A DNA stretch of 61,685 bases from Pontibacterium sinense (GCF_015209595.1 NZ_JADEYS010000026.1:1-61685), one strand, 5' to 3'. Shown: positions 18,257 through 28,061, numbered from the stretch's first letter. Notes: generated by a model not told the origin, from the letters alone. Translations and numbers: made by a program.

Positions 18257-19465
18257 ATGACAGATGCCTATATCTGCGATGCGATCCGCACCCCTTTCGG
18301 TCGTTATGGCGGCGGTCTAGCCCCGGTACGTCCTGATGATCTGGGCGCCGTGCCCCTGAAAGCACTGATGGATCGTAACCCGAATGTCGATTGGTCTTCC
18401 GTAGACGATGTGATCTACGGCAACGCCAACCAGGCGGGTGAAGACAACCGTAACGTTGCGCGTATGTCTACGCTGTTGGCCGGTCTGCCTACCTCTGTTC
18501 CTGGGACAACCATTAACCGTTTGTGTGGCTCCGGTATGGATGCGATCGGCATGGCCGCACGTGCCATCAAGTCCGGTGAAACCGACCTGATGATCGCCGG
18601 TGGCTGTGAATCCATGTCCCGTGCCCCGTTTGTCATGGGTAAAGCGGAATCCGCGTTTAGCCGAAATCCAAACGGTCTCTACGACACCACCATCGGCTGG
18701 CGTTTCATCAACAAAAAGATGAAAGCGGAATTCGGCGTGGATTCCATGCCGGAAACGGCTGAGAACGTGGCTGAAGATTTCAATATCTCCCGTGAAGATC
18801 AGGACCTGTTCGCCTTCCGCAGCCAGCAGAAAACCGCAGCAGCAATGGAAGCAGGCCTGTTCAACGAAGAGATCTGCCCGGTGGTGATTCCTCAGCGTAA
18901 AGGCGATGACGTTATCGTTGATACCGATGAGCACCCTCGCGCTTCTACGACATTAGAAGGTTTGGGCAAGCTGCGTGCTCCGTTCCGTGAAGGCGGTTCT
19001 GTGACTGCGGGTAACGCGTCCGGTGTTAACGACGGTGCCTGCGCCCTGCTGATCGCGTCTAAAGAAGCAGCAGAGAAAAATGGCCTGACCCCGAAAGCCC
19101 GTGTGGTGGCAATGGCCACTGCCGGCCTTGAACCACGCATCATGGGCTTTGGTCCTGCGCCTGCATCCAAGAAAGTGCTGGAGAAAGCCGGTCTGACACT
19201 GGATCAGATGGATGTCATCGAACTGAACGAAGCCTTTGCTTCTCAGGGTTTGGCGGTCATGCGTGATCTGGGTTTGCCGGATGATGCGGAAAACGTGAAC
19301 CCGAATGGCGGTGCAATCTCTCTGGGCCACCCACTGGGTGCCAGTGGCGCACGTCTGGTCACAACCGCGATGTATCAGCTACATCGTACCGGTGGTCGTT
19401 ATGCCCTGTGCACCATGTGTATTGGTGTCGGCCAGGGTATCGCGATCATCATCGAGCGCGTTTAA
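18257..19465 (+). CDS. paaJ: 3-oxoadipyl-CoA/3-oxo-5,6-dehydrosuberyl-CoA thiolase
   Basis: A 402-residue thiolase of full length. The acylating Cys is in [12 protein letters not shown] (about residue 90), with [23 protein letters not shown] and the general-base Cys in [10 protein letters not shown] near the C-terminus. It matches the PcaF/PaaJ class, which performs the final thiolytic steps of phenylacetate and beta-ketoadipate catabolism. GAGGAG precedes the ATG. A rho-independent terminator separates it from paaK, so it may be a single-gene unit or be partly read through. A generic acetyl-CoA acetyltransferase is the alternative, but linkage favours PaaJ. Confidence 0.88.
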   Translation: MTDAYICDAIRTPFGRYGGGLAPVRPDDLGAVPLKALMDRNPNVDWSSVDDVIYGNANQAGEDNRNVARMSTLLAGLPTSVPGTTINRLCGSGMDAIGMAARAIKSGETDLMIAGGCESMSRAPFVMGKAESAFSRNPNGLYDTTIGWRFINKKMKAEFGVDSMPETAENVAEDFNISREDQDLFAFRSQQKTAAAMEAGLFNEEICPVVIPQRKGDDVIVDTDEHPRASTTLEGLGKLRAPFREGGSVTAGNASGVNDGACALLIASKEAAEKNGLTPKARVVAMATAGLEPRIMGFGPAPASKKVLEKAGLTLDQMDVIELNEAFASQGLAVMRDLGLPDDAENVNPNGGAISLGHPLGASGARLVTTAMYQLHRTGGRYALCTMCIGVGQGIAIIIERV

Positions 19466-19497
19466 GCAGTTTTATAAGGCGTTATCTAATGCCTTCC

Positions 19498-19526
19498 GGG
19501 GGTGTCCCGAAACATCCCCTTTTTTT
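19498..19526 (+). terminator. Rho-independent terminator after the thiolase
   Basis: GGGGGTGT (19498-19505) pairs with ACATCCCC (19512-19519) with one G-U, followed by seven T. Confidence 0.75.
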
Positions 19527-19603
19527 AACTGCCCAAGTAGAGGCAGTTGTTCTGAAAAACGCTCTGACATAACAACGGTCAATTAGACAGGACAATAATA
19601 ATT

Positions 19604-20902
19604 ATGCAATACGATCAACCATTACGCGGCGCGCTCGACCCGATTGAAACCGCTAGCATCGATGAGCTGCGCGATCTGCAGCTGGGACGTATGCAGTGGA
19701 GTATCGCTCACGCTTATAACAACGTACCGGCCTACAAACGCCTGTGCGACGATAAAGGCGTCCACCCGTTTGACCTGAAAACACTGGACGACCTGAAGCT
19801 GTTCCCGTTTACCACCAAAGCGTACCTGCGCGACGCGTATCCGTTCGATTCATTTGCAGTGCCGATGAACGAAGTGGTACGTGTCCACGCCTCTTCCGGC
19901 ACCACCGGTAAACCAACGGTTGTGGGTTACACCCAAAATGATATTGATACCTGGGCTGATGTCGTGGCGCGCTCTATCCGTGCGGCAGGCGGTCACTACG
20001 GCGATAAAGTTCACATCTCTTACGGTTACGGTCTGTTTACCGGTGGTATGGGTGCGCACTACGGTGCTGAGCGTCTGGGTTGTACGGTTATTCCGATGTC
20101 TGGCGGTCAGACCGAGAAACAGGTTCAGCTGATGCGTGATTTCGATCCGGACATCATCATGGTGACCCCGTCATACATGCTGAACCTGATCGATGAGATG
20201 GAGCGTCAGGGTCTGGATCCGCGTGATACCGCACTACGTCTGGGCATCTTTGGTGCAGAGCCTTGGACCGATGAGATGCGTAAGAACATCGAAACCCGTC
20301 TGGGCATTGATGCAGTCGACATCTACGGTCTGTCTGAAGTGATGGGTCCGGGTGTGGCGATGGAATGCATCGAAACTAAAGATGGCCCAACTATTTGGGA
20401 AGATCACTTCTACCCTGAAATTATCGATCCAAATACTGGCGAAGTGCTGCCAGACGGCGAATACGGCGAGCTGGTGTTCACCTCTCTGACCAAAGAAGCG
20501 CTGCCGATCATCCGTTACCGCACCCGAGACCTGACCCGCCTGTTGCCGGGTACCGCACGTCCGATGCGTCGTATCGATAAGATCACCGGCCGTTCCGATG
20601 ACATGATGATCATCCGTGGTGTAAACGTCTTCCCAACGCAGATCGAAGAACAGATTCTGAAGATCGCTGCACTGGCTCCGCACTACGAGATCGTGGTGAC
20701 CAAAGACGGCAACCTGGACAAAGTACAGGTGAAGGTGGAGCTAGCTCCGGAAGCACAGTCAGCGAATCAGGATCAGGCGATCAAAGAGCTGCAGCATCAC
20801 ATCAAATCTGTGGTGGGTATCAGCACACGCGTGGACATTGTACCTCTCGGTTCAATTCCTCGCTCTGAAGGTAAAGCAAAGCGCGTATTTGATAACCGCT
20901 AA
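19604..20902 (+). CDS. paaK: Phenylacetate-CoA ligase
   Basis: A 432-residue adenylate-forming enzyme of typical PaaK length. The P-loop-like motif is SSGTTGKPTVVGYT (about residue 98). YGLSEVMGPGVAMEC and YRTRDLTRL follow, and the C-terminal lid has RSDDMMIIRGVNVFP. It activates phenylacetate with ATP and CoA, the committed step before ring epoxidation. It sits between terminators, upstream of paaABCDE. Codon use resembles the paa neighbours (highly regular CTG/GGT), consistent with strong expression. Confidence 0.96.
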   Translation: MQYDQPLRGALDPIETASIDELRDLQLGRMQWSIAHAYNNVPAYKRLCDDKGVHPFDLKTLDDLKLFPFTTKAYLRDAYPFDSFAVPMNEVVRVHASSGTTGKPTVVGYTQNDIDTWADVVARSIRAAGGHYGDKVHISYGYGLFTGGMGAHYGAERLGCTVIPMSGGQTEKQVQLMRDFDPDIIMVTPSYMLNLIDEMERQGLDPRDTALRLGIFGAEPWTDEMRKNIETRLGIDAVDIYGLSEVMGPGVAMECIETKDGPTIWEDHFYPEIIDPNTGEVLPDGEYGELVFTSLTKEALPIIRYRTRDLTRLLPGTARPMRRIDKITGRSDDMMIIRGVNVFPTQIEEQILKIAALAPHYEIVVTKDGNLDKVQVKVELAPEAQSANQDQAIKELQHHIKSVVGISTRVDIVPLGSIPRSEGKAKRVFDNR

Positions 20903-20919
20903 GCTGCTGTCAGACAGGT

Positions 20920-20946
20920 GCCCGCCCTTTTAAGGCGGGGCCTTTG
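20920..20946 (+). terminator. Terminator after paaK
   Basis: CCCGCC (20921-20926) pairs with GGCGGG (20934-20939), with a 7-nt loop and only a short U-stretch (CCTTTGT). Confidence 0.5.
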
Positions 20947-21012
20947 TAATAAGTTGTACAGATCCGCAAAACAGACGCGAACAAAGGCGATCTGATTGTG
21001 GTCTGATCAAGA

Positions 21013-21024
21013 TATTGTGATACA
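21013..21024 (+). promoter_or_regulatory. Shared 12-mer upstream of paaA
   Basis: TATTGTGATACA is identical to 17999-18010 upstream of the thiolase and lies 93 bp before the paaA ATG. It may be an operator half-site for a phenylacetate regulator. The TGATACATT part could instead be an extended -10 element. No PaaX-type TGATTC/GAATCA pair was seen. Confidence 0.4.
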
Positions 21025-21116
21025 TTATAAGAAAGAACTGAGCGACCATTTGTGTCACTAAGTTTTAACTCATAATAATTAATCGCGCGCCATATAACAT
21101 CGTGGAGGCCATTTAG

Positions 21117-22058
21117 ATGACACCTCAAGAACAAAACTTCATGCGCAAGATCGAGGCTGAAGAGAAGATCGAGCCGAAAGATTGGATGCCTGCAGCGTAC
21201 CGCAAGAATCTGATTCGCCAGATGTCTCAGCACGCTCACTCTGAAGTGATCGGCATGCAGCCAGAAGGTAACTGGATCACGCGAGCGCCTTCTTTGCGTC
21301 GTAAAGCAGTACTGCTGTCCAAAGTACAGGATGAAGCAGGTCATGGCCTGTACCTGTATAGCGCAACTGAAACGTTGGGCATCACCCGTGCGGAGCTGAT
21401 CGAAGCCCTGCAGACCGGTGAAGCTAAATACGCATCTATCTTCAACTACCCTACTTTGACTTGGGGTGATGTAGGTGCAATCGGTTGGTTGGTTGATGGT
21501 GCAGCAATCTGTAACCAGGTTTCTCTGCAGCGTACATCTTACGGCCCGTATTCACGCGGCATGATCCGTATCTGTAAAGAAGAGAGCTTCCACCAGCGTC
21601 AGGGCTACGAAGCACTGCTGGCACTGGCGAAAGGTACGCCGGAACAGAAGCAGATGGCACAGGACTCTCTGGACCGTTTCTACTGGCCTGCTCTGATGAT
21701 GTTTGGCCCGCACGATTCTGAATCTGCACACTCTGCTAAATCCATGGAGTGGAAGATTAAGCGTGAAACCAACGATGATCTGCGTCAGAAATTCATCGAC
21801 CAGACCGTTCCTCAGATTGAATTCCTGGGTCTTGAGCACCCGGATAAAGAGATCAAGTGGAACGAAGAACGTGGTCACTACGATCACGGCGAGATCGACT
21901 GGGATGAGTTCTACAGCGTAATCAATGGTAATGGTCACTGTAACCGTCAGCGTGTGGAACACCACATCGACGTGCACGAAGAAGGTGCATGGGTACGTGA
22001 TGCAATCACTGCTTACAATGAAAAAAAGAATGCTAAAAAAGCACAAGACGTGGCGTAA
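21117..22058 (+). CDS. paaA: Phenylacetyl-CoA 1,2-epoxidase catalytic subunit A
   Basis: A 313-residue ferritin-like di-iron subunit. Metal-binding pairs are visible as DEAGH and EESFH (ExxH motifs) in an all-helical fold. It forms the active site for O2-dependent epoxidation of phenylacetyl-CoA within the PaaABCE complex. GGAGG lies 8 nt upstream of the ATG. It is first of a tight five-gene unit, with paaB 12 bp downstream. Confidence 0.97.
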   Translation: MTPQEQNFMRKIEAEEKIEPKDWMPAAYRKNLIRQMSQHAHSEVIGMQPEGNWITRAPSLRRKAVLLSKVQDEAGHGLYLYSATETLGITRAELIEALQTGEAKYASIFNYPTLTWGDVGAIGWLVDGAAICNQVSLQRTSYGPYSRGMIRICKEESFHQRQGYEALLALAKGTPEQKQMAQDSLDRFYWPALMMFGPHDSESAHSAKSMEWKIKRETNDDLRQKFIDQTVPQIEFLGLEHPDKEIKWNEERGHYDHGEIDWDEFYSVINGNGHCNRQRVEHHIDVHEEGAWVRDAITAYNEKKNAKKAQDVA

Positions 22059-22070
22059 GGGGTAACTGAA

Positions 22071-22358
22071 ATGACAACTGAAAAATTAGAATTGTTTGAA
22101 GTATTTGTGCGTTCCAAGCGCGGTCTGGACCACAAGCACATCGGTAGCCTGCACGCCGAAGACCATGCACAAGCACTGGAATATGCACGTGATTGCTACA
22201 CCCGTCGTAGCGAAGGCGTAAGCATCTGGGTTGTTAAGTCTGATGACATCTGCGCGTCTCAGGAAGATGATGCAGAAAGCTTCTACGATCCAAGCGATGA
22301 CAAGCCTTACCGTCACGCAACTTACTACGTTCTGCCTGACCCAGTTAACAACATGTGA
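22071..22358 (+). CDS. paaB: Phenylacetyl-CoA 1,2-epoxidase subunit B
   Basis: A 95-residue protein of the usual PaaB size with FEVFVRSKRGLDHKHIGSLHA near its start. PaaB bridges the PaaAC heterodimers in the epoxidase. It is translated between paaA and paaC with short gaps, and many Asp/Glu occur at its C-terminal half. Confidence 0.96.
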   Translation: MTTEKLELFEVFVRSKRGLDHKHIGSLHAEDHAQALEYARDCYTRRSEGVSIWVVKSDDICASQEDDAESFYDPSDDKPYRHATYYVLPDPVNNM

Positions 22359-22374
22359 TTGGGGGAGAATTAGA

Positions 22375-23139
22375 ATGAGTGATGCAATCAAAAACGCAAC
22401 CCTGGAATACGCAACCCGCCTCGGTGATGACTCCGTTGTACTGGGCCACCGTATCTCTGAGTGGGTCAGCTACGGTCCATTCCTTGAAGAAGACATCGCA
22501 TACGGTAACGTAGCGCTGGATTACATCGGCCGTGCCCGCATGTTTTACACCTATGCGGCAGATCTGGCTGACGATGGCCGTACCGAAGACGATTTCGCTT
22601 ACATGCGCAGCGACCGTGATTACCGCAACCTGCTGTTGATGGAGATGCCTCGCGGTGACTTCGCCTACTCTCAGGTTCGCCAGCTTCTTGCCGATGCGTA
22701 TTACACCGTGCTACTGCCTGAACTGGTTCAGTCTAAGGACGAGACACTGGCCGCAATCGCTGCAAAAGCGATCAAAGAAACCAAATATCACCTGCGTCGC
22801 AGCCGTGATTGGGTTCTGCGTCTGGGTGATGGTACTGAAGAAAGCCAGAAACGCACTCAGAAAGCCGTTGATCAGCTCTGGGGTTACACCCACGAGTTGT
22901 TTGATATGGATGAAACTGAGCAGCTGCTGGCCGACAACGGTATCGGTGTTGATGTATCCAAACTGCGCGATGCATGGTTCAAGCTGGTCAGCGAAATTCT
23001 GACCGAAGCGACCATCACTGTCCCAGAAGACAGCTGGGCTGTACGCGGTGGCCGTACCGGTTATCACACCGAGAATCTGGGTCACATGCTGACCGAGATG
23101 CAGATCGTACACCGCTCCTACCCAGGTTGTGAGTGGTAA
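22375..23139 (+). CDS. paaC: Phenylacetyl-CoA 1,2-epoxidase structural subunit C
   Basis: A 254-residue ferritin-like subunit that pairs with PaaA but lacks the active metal site in characterised complexes. It has the segment VLGHRISEWVSYGPFLEED near the N-terminus and RSRDWVLRLGDGTEES in the middle. The ATG at 22375 has GGGGGAG upstream; a longer frame that overlaps paaB is rejected. It lies 16 bp after paaB. Confidence 0.96.
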   Translation: MSDAIKNATLEYATRLGDDSVVLGHRISEWVSYGPFLEEDIAYGNVALDYIGRARMFYTYAADLADDGRTEDDFAYMRSDRDYRNLLLMEMPRGDFAYSQVRQLLADAYYTVLLPELVQSKDETLAAIAAKAIKETKYHLRRSRDWVLRLGDGTEESQKRTQKAVDQLWGYTHELFDMDETEQLLADNGIGVDVSKLRDAWFKLVSEILTEATITVPEDSWAVRGGRTGYHTENLGHMLTEMQIVHRSYPGCEW

Positions 23140-23162
23140 GCAGTAGAAGCAAGGTAAAGGTT

Positions 23163-23702
23163 ATGAATGAAATCTCACTGATGCCGGAAGAGCAGTACCA
23201 GCGATTGCAGCAGCGTAATGCTGCTGACGTAAAGGAACTATGGGATCTGCTCGATGAAGTAAAAGATCCTGAAGTACCGGTGCTGACGATTTGGGATCTG
23301 GGGATCTTGCGTGATATTGAGCGTGAAGGTGAACGCATTGTGATCACCATCACGCCAACCTACTCCGGTTGCCCGGCGATGGACAATATCAGCACGGATG
23401 TCACCAAAGCTCTGAACGATGCCGGTTACAGCGATGTGAAAGTAAAAATGTCGCTCTCACCCGCCTGGAGTTCAGAGTGGATGTCTACCGATGGCCGCAA
23501 AAAACTCCGCGAATATGGCATTGCGCCACCGGAAGATGCGGAATTGGATGAAGACGGTCTGACCCCTGATGCCCATGCGCTATGTCCGCACTGCAGCTCG
23601 CGTAACACGCGCCGGGTGAGTGAGTTTGGTTCAACAGCCTGCAAAGCCCTGTTTCAGTGCAACGACTGCAACGAGCCATTTGACTATTTTAAGAAGATAT
23701 AG
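23163..23702 (+). CDS. paaD: Epoxidase FeS-assembly-type accessory protein PaaD
   Basis: A 179-residue protein. The N-terminal MIP18/DUF59 domain has DPEVPVLTIWDLGI. The C-terminal zinc-ribbon-like part has CPHC and CNDC. PaaD is needed for a working epoxidase and is thought to help FeS maturation of PaaE. It lies 23 bp after paaC and 7 bp before paaE. Confidence 0.95.
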   Translation: MNEISLMPEEQYQRLQQRNAADVKELWDLLDEVKDPEVPVLTIWDLGILRDIEREGERIVITITPTYSGCPAMDNISTDVTKALNDAGYSDVKVKMSLSPAWSSEWMSTDGRKKLREYGIAPPEDAELDEDGLTPDAHALCPHCSSRNTRRVSEFGSTACKALFQCNDCNEPFDYFKKI

Positions 23703-23709
23703 GTGAAGC

Positions 23710-24807
23710 ATGTCTGACACCAATTTCTACACATTGAAGATCGCTGATGTTCAGCCGGAAACGGAAACTGCTATCTGCGTCAGCTTCGATGTACCAGAAG
23801 AACTGAAAGAAAAGTTTAAATTTATTCAGGGTCAGTTCCTGACACTGCGTGCAATGATTGAAGGCGAAGACGTACGTCGCTCCTACTCCATCTGCTCCGG
23901 TGTAAATGATGGTCACATGCGTGTGGGCATTAAACGCGTTATGAACGGTCGCTTCTCTAACTTTGCGAACGATAACTTCAAGCCCGGTATGGAAATTGAA
24001 GTCATGCCTCCTCAGGGCAGCTTCTACACCGAGCTGAATGCAGACAAGCCAAAGAACTACATGTGCATCGCTGCAGGTTCTGGTATCACGCCAATGATTT
24101 CCATCATGAAATCTGTGCTGGATACGGAGCCGGGTTCCAACGTTACACTGATCTACGGCAACCGTCGCAGCAACTCTGTCATGTTTAAAGACGAACTGAA
24201 CTTCGTGAAAAACCGTTATATGGATCGCTTCCACTGGATCAACGTAATGGACTACGAAGATCAGGGTGCAGACCTGCTGAACGGTCGCATCGACAACGCT
24301 AAGGGTTACGCCCTGCAGAAAGCGGGTCTGATCGACATCAAGTCTGTGGATGAAGCATTCATCTGTGGCCCTGAAGCGATGATGTCTGAAGTATCTCGCG
24401 GCTTCCGTATGGAAGGCCTGAGCGACGAACAGATCCATTACGAACTGTTTGCTAACTCCTCCGCTGACTCTAAAGAGATGCTGGAGAAAGCTGCGAAACG
24501 TAAAGAAGAGTTCGGCGAAGAGAAAACGTCTAAAGTCACAGTCGTTGCTGATGGTCGTTCCATCATGTTTGATCTGGCGACTGTGGGCGAGAACATTCTC
24601 GACGCAGGCATGCACAACGGTATGGAACTGCCTTACTCCTGCAAAGCAGGCGTATGTTCGACCTGTAAGTGTAAGCTGGTTAAAGGTGAAGTCGACATGG
24701 ACATCACCCACGGTCTGGAACAGCACGAAATCGACGCAGGCTATGTGTTGAGCTGTCAGGCACACCCTATCTCCGATGAAGTCGTTGTCGACTTCGACGC
24801 GCGATAA
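23710..24807 (+). CDS. paaE: Epoxidase reductase subunit PaaE
   Basis: A 365-residue reductase. An FAD domain with RRSYSICS (about residue 57) comes first, then an NAD(P) domain with AAGSGITPMISI, then a plant-type 2Fe-2S domain with CKAGVCSTCKC and a fourth Cys in SCQAHP. It passes electrons from NADPH to the di-iron centre of PaaA. It is the last gene of paaABCDE and is followed by a strong hairpin. Confidence 0.96.
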   Translation: MSDTNFYTLKIADVQPETETAICVSFDVPEELKEKFKFIQGQFLTLRAMIEGEDVRRSYSICSGVNDGHMRVGIKRVMNGRFSNFANDNFKPGMEIEVMPPQGSFYTELNADKPKNYMCIAAGSGITPMISIMKSVLDTEPGSNVTLIYGNRRSNSVMFKDELNFVKNRYMDRFHWINVMDYEDQGADLLNGRIDNAKGYALQKAGLIDIKSVDEAFICGPEAMMSEVSRGFRMEGLSDEQIHYELFANSSADSKEMLEKAAKRKEEFGEEKTSKVTVVADGRSIMFDLATVGENILDAGMHNGMELPYSCKAGVCSTCKCKLVKGEVDMDITHGLEQHEIDAGYVLSCQAHPISDEVVVDFDAR

Positions 24808-24815
24808 TCGTTGCT

Positions 24816-24844
24816 GTTACCCGGTGGTTTAACCGCCGGGTAAC
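24816..24844 (+). terminator. Hairpin ending the paaABCDE unit
   Basis: Arms 24816-24827 and 24833-24844 pair over 12 bp with one G-T mismatch or wobble; the tail is only moderately U-rich. Confidence 0.6.
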
Positions 24845-24976
24845 GCCTTATTCCCCGCTTTTTATTCCATAGACCCTCTTTATAAAACGCATTAGCGTTT
24901 GTGGGATGACTACGTCTGTATTCTGGAATGGGGATTACAACAATTACTGATGTGCTGATTGACAGCTACGGCCCCC

Positions 24977-25633
24977 ATGGAAAAGCCGCATAAAATCCTC
25001 ATTGCTGATCGTTACCCTTTACACCGTGAAGGGATCAAACTCGCTATCACCAGCGGTCCGGAGTACGTCCTTTATGCCGCGCATTGTGTGAGCAGTATCG
25101 ACGAGCTCCAGTCCCAGGTGAAAAACAACAGCGGTTATCATCTGCTGATTATCGATCAAACGCTGATTGAACAGCATTCAGAATGGTCGCTGAAACACTT
25201 AGTGAGCAATACCTGCATCACTACCCTATTGATGTGCGATCAACTCACCGATTCGCTAATTAATGAAGCCCGTCATGCCGGGATACGTGGTGTCGTTGAA
25301 CGTAGTGCATCGATGGAACGGATCAACAAGGTCACACACCGATTGTTAAAGGGTGGCTCTTATTGGCCGGTGATTGATAAAAATTCCCGTACGACCCCTG
25401 TGGCACCTGATCATTGTGTCTCTTTGGATGACTTCACCGAGCAGCAACTACAGATTATTCGGTTGATCATCGATGGAAAGCTGAATAAACAGATCAGCTA
25501 TCAACTGGGCATTCACGAAAGTACGGTGAAGTATCATCTCACCAATATCTATCGCAAGTTCCAGGTACGGAGTCGGACTCAGTTGGTCGTAAGTGCACGA
25601 CACTCCGGAGTGACCGATCAGATAAGACTTTGA
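24977..25633 (+). CDS. LuxR/NarL-type response regulator
   Basis: A 218-residue two-domain regulator. The receiver begins ILIADRYPLHREGI, with one Asp of the usual acidic pair and the phospho-acceptor Asp in LLIIDQ. The C-terminal HTH (FTEQQLQIIRLIIDGKLNKQISYQLGI, continuing to YRKF) is typical of LuxR. No sensor kinase is adjacent. Placement behind paaE could mean control of phenylacetate genes or of neighbours. The start is uncertain: the ATG at 24977 and a TTG at 24959 both lack a clear ribosome site. Confidence 0.85.
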   Translation: MEKPHKILIADRYPLHREGIKLAITSGPEYVLYAAHCVSSIDELQSQVKNNSGYHLLIIDQTLIEQHSEWSLKHLVSNTCITTLLMCDQLTDSLINEARHAGIRGVVERSASMERINKVTHRLLKGGSYWPVIDKNSRTTPVAPDHCVSLDDFTEQQLQIIRLIIDGKLNKQISYQLGIHESTVKYHLTNIYRKFQVRSRTQLVVSARHSGVTDQIRL

Positions 25634-25697
25634 ATTGTGCTGCATGGCTTAACCATAGACGTTATGCCTGCCACGGCTAATGAGTATCTGAAAACAG

Positions 25698-25722
25698 CCC
25701 CTGCTTTTTGCCTAAACAGGGG
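25698..25722. terminator. Bidirectional hairpin between convergent genes
   Basis: CCCCTG (25698-25703) pairs with CAGGGG (25717-25722). On the minus strand it is followed by CTGTTTTC. Confidence 0.35.
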
Positions 25723-25747
25723 TCACTGCATTACATGACCTAATCAC

Positions 25748-26395
25748 CTAATCACCTCCGCATCCCCCGCTGCAACCTGAATCAGAGTCTCCCCCTTCCC
25801 CGGCGCTGCTACCCGAGCTACAACCAATATGGGACGCACAGTATGGGTGGCCGGATGACTGATCGGTACGTTTGCAGTTAAGCGCATAAGTGAAACCATC
25901 AGGAATGCCAAGCTCAGCATCCAGTGCAAACAACAAAGGCAGACGGGTTGGATTTTTTGGCGGCACTTGCTCCCGTGCACATGACAGTCGCCATGCGGTC
26001 TTAATCCCCTTCTGTGCCATCGTTGGGGTACTCATCGCTTCGGCCGGTGTATGGTGCAGGAAGCGGCCGAGTGCCTGATTGCAGAACTGATCGTATTTCT
26101 TGGTAAACAAAATGAATTCATGCCAGGCAACATCAACAACCTGCGACGGCATTGAGACCATCTTGTTACCTGCGGTGTTGCAGATATGGAAATACTCACG
26201 TAACCCCTGAATGACCTTAGCAATCTCCCGTTCGCTTAGGTGAGGATAGGTTTCAGCGATCTTTTCACGAAGCTTGACTGGAAACTGATATGCATCGATC
26301 AAATCAGCGCGCTTTCGAGCACGCGACTTTCGCGTCATCCGGAAAAGAATAAACGCGACGAAGATGGCAAAAATAACAGGAACAATGGTATCCAT
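25748..26395 (-). CDS. Membrane-anchored glycine-rich-domain-like protein
   Basis: A 215-residue protein. The N-terminus is a transmembrane segment (residues 4-20) followed by a very basic stretch (RKSRARKR). The core has VVDVAWHEFILFTKKYDQFC and FLHHTPAEAM, resembling bacterial members of the glycine-rich domain protein-like family. The C-terminus is Cys/Gly/Ser-rich and ends GGD. The function is not known to me. It has no close operon partner. Confidence 0.7.
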   Translation of the reverse strand: MDTIVPVIFAIFVAFILFRMTRKSRARKRADLIDAYQFPVKLREKIAETYPHLSEREIAKVIQGLREYFHICNTAGNKMVSMPSQVVDVAWHEFILFTKKYDQFCNQALGRFLHHTPAEAMSTPTMAQKGIKTAWRLSCAREQVPPKNPTRLPLLFALDAELGIPDGFTYALNCKRTDQSSGHPYCASHIGCSSGSSAGEGGDSDSGCSGGCGGD

Positions 26396-26453
26396 GTAGT
26401 GTCCTTTTTCTTTTCGTCAGGCGAGTCCCACGTGTTGTAGGTATGCAGTTGCC

Positions 26454-27338
26454 TTATGATTCGGTGGTAGGCGTTAAGTAATTCAGGAGACGTCGGGCGT
26501 TATTGTTGATTGATGCATTCCCGGGCCAAACCGCATAGATCGGGACACCTTCAACGTGCCACTCCGATAACAGCTGAACCAAGCGACCATCAGCGATCGC
26601 ATCTTCAACCAAAAAGCGCGGTGGCGTCGAGATCCCAAGACCCAGTATAGAAAATTGAGCCATCGCATCCACGCTGTCGACGACAATCTGGCTGGCGTAA
26701 TGTATCGGTATACGTTGATTAGCCGGACCAATCAACGTCCTCTGTGTCGGTAACATAGCCAGACGTATCCAATTCCACTCAGCCAGATCTTCAGGCACCG
26801 AAGGTGCATCATGCTGCTCAGCATAAGACGCAGAACAAACCAACACACGTTCAATGGTGCCAATGGATTTTGATTTTAACGCACTGTCTTCGAGCTCCCC
26901 TGCCCGCACGGCCAGATCAATCCCGTTGGCGATCAGGTCCTGTCGAATGTCGGTATAAAGAAGGTTGAGCTCAATTTTTGGATACTGTTTGGCAAACTCA
27001 GCGATACGCTGATTAATAGGCGCTCTTGTCAGAGCTGAAGGCAGAGTAATGGTCAGTTTGCCCTGAGGTTCATCATCATGGGACACAACCTCGTTTAAGC
27101 CTTGCTGAGCGGCATCTAACATTGTTCGTGCATGCTGATAGAGCACCTGCCCTTCGTGGGTCAGGGATAGCTTCCGGGTAGAACGATAAATTAGCGCGGT
27201 ACCCACTCGTTTTTCTAATTGGCTGACATGGTAACTTACCACTGAGGGAGATAGTCCCAGAGCATCAGCAGCCGCCCTAAACGACCCCTGACGCGCCATC
27301 TCCGCAAACACTGCTATCGCTTTCAGGTCATCAATCAT
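26454..27338 (-). CDS. LysR-family transcriptional regulator
   Basis: A 294-residue LysR regulator. The winged HTH is at residues 1-60 (FRAAADALGLSPSVVSYHVSQLEKR) and the co-inducer domain follows. It is divergent from a LysE-type exporter with 98 bp between them. This is the common arrangement in which the regulator senses the exported amino acid or metabolite and activates the exporter. Confidence 0.92.
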   Translation of the reverse strand: MIDDLKAIAVFAEMARQGSFRAAADALGLSPSVVSYHVSQLEKRVGTALIYRSTRKLSLTHEGQVLYQHARTMLDAAQQGLNEVVSHDDEPQGKLTITLPSALTRAPINQRIAEFAKQYPKIELNLLYTDIRQDLIANGIDLAVRAGELEDSALKSKSIGTIERVLVCSASYAEQHDAPSVPEDLAEWNWIRLAMLPTQRTLIGPANQRIPIHYASQIVVDSVDAMAQFSILGLGISTPPRFLVEDAIADGRLVQLLSEWHVEGVPIYAVWPGNASINNNARRLLNYLTPTTES

Positions 27339-27436
27339 TACATCAACCGTTCGAACAATGAAATCTAATTACAGCATCTAATCATATTATCTACACCGTA
27401 ATAGACTGCTTAGCATTACTTGGGAGTGATTGTGTT

Positions 27437-28033
27437 ATGTCTGTCATTTTAGCTATGTGTTTGTTTTCCCTATCCATGTCGATATCCCCCGGCCCGGTCA
27501 ACCTGATTACGCTGTCAACCGGCGTAAACCATGGCTTTCGGAACGCAATACCGTTTGTCAGCGGTGCAACGGTGGGATTTACCCTGCTGTTGTTGATGGT
27601 TGGCCTGGGTATAGGTCGTATCGCGGCTCAGAATCAGGAGCTGATGATCATGTTAGGTTATCTCGGTGCCGGCTTTATCTGCTACATGGGCTATAAAGTC
27701 GCTACAGCTAATCCGGATATCGAGATCGCCAACGATACACGTCCCACTTTCCTTCAGGGGATAATGCTGCAATGGCTCAACCCAAAAGCCTGGATCGCCT
27801 GTCTATCAGGTGTCACAGCGTTCAATCTGGCAGATGCTTCGAGCTTGCTCTACGTATTTGTAGGACTGTATTTTGTGATCTGCTACCTGTGTGTGAGCAG
27901 CTGGGCGCTTGTGGGAGACCGGATCAGTTCGCTGCTGACTGAACGCTCAAGTCTGCGTGTATTCAACAGAGTCATGGGGAGCACTTTGATAGTCGTTGCA
28001 ATCTATCTTCTGTATTTGCAACACTCTGGTTGA
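27437..28033 (+). CDS. LysE-family amino acid/metabolite exporter
   Basis: A 198-residue inner membrane protein with about six hydrophobic segments. It has the LysE/RhtB signature near the N-terminus (SPGPVNLITLSTGVNHG) and a central LQWLNPKAW. It likely exports an amino acid or toxic metabolite. It is divergent from its probable LysR regulator. Confidence 0.9.
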   Translation: MSVILAMCLFSLSMSISPGPVNLITLSTGVNHGFRNAIPFVSGATVGFTLLLLMVGLGIGRIAAQNQELMIMLGYLGAGFICYMGYKVATANPDIEIANDTRPTFLQGIMLQWLNPKAWIACLSGVTAFNLADASSLLYVFVGLYFVICYLCVSSWALVGDRISSLLTERSSLRVFNRVMGSTLIVVAIYLLYLQHSG

Positions 28034-28061
28034 GAGTCGGTGTAAGTTAATGCACATCATA

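Noticed and set aside
23689-24765. A 358-residue minus-strand ORF
   Set aside because: It is antisense to paaE over nearly its whole length; high expression codon bias of paaE leaves the opposite frame open.
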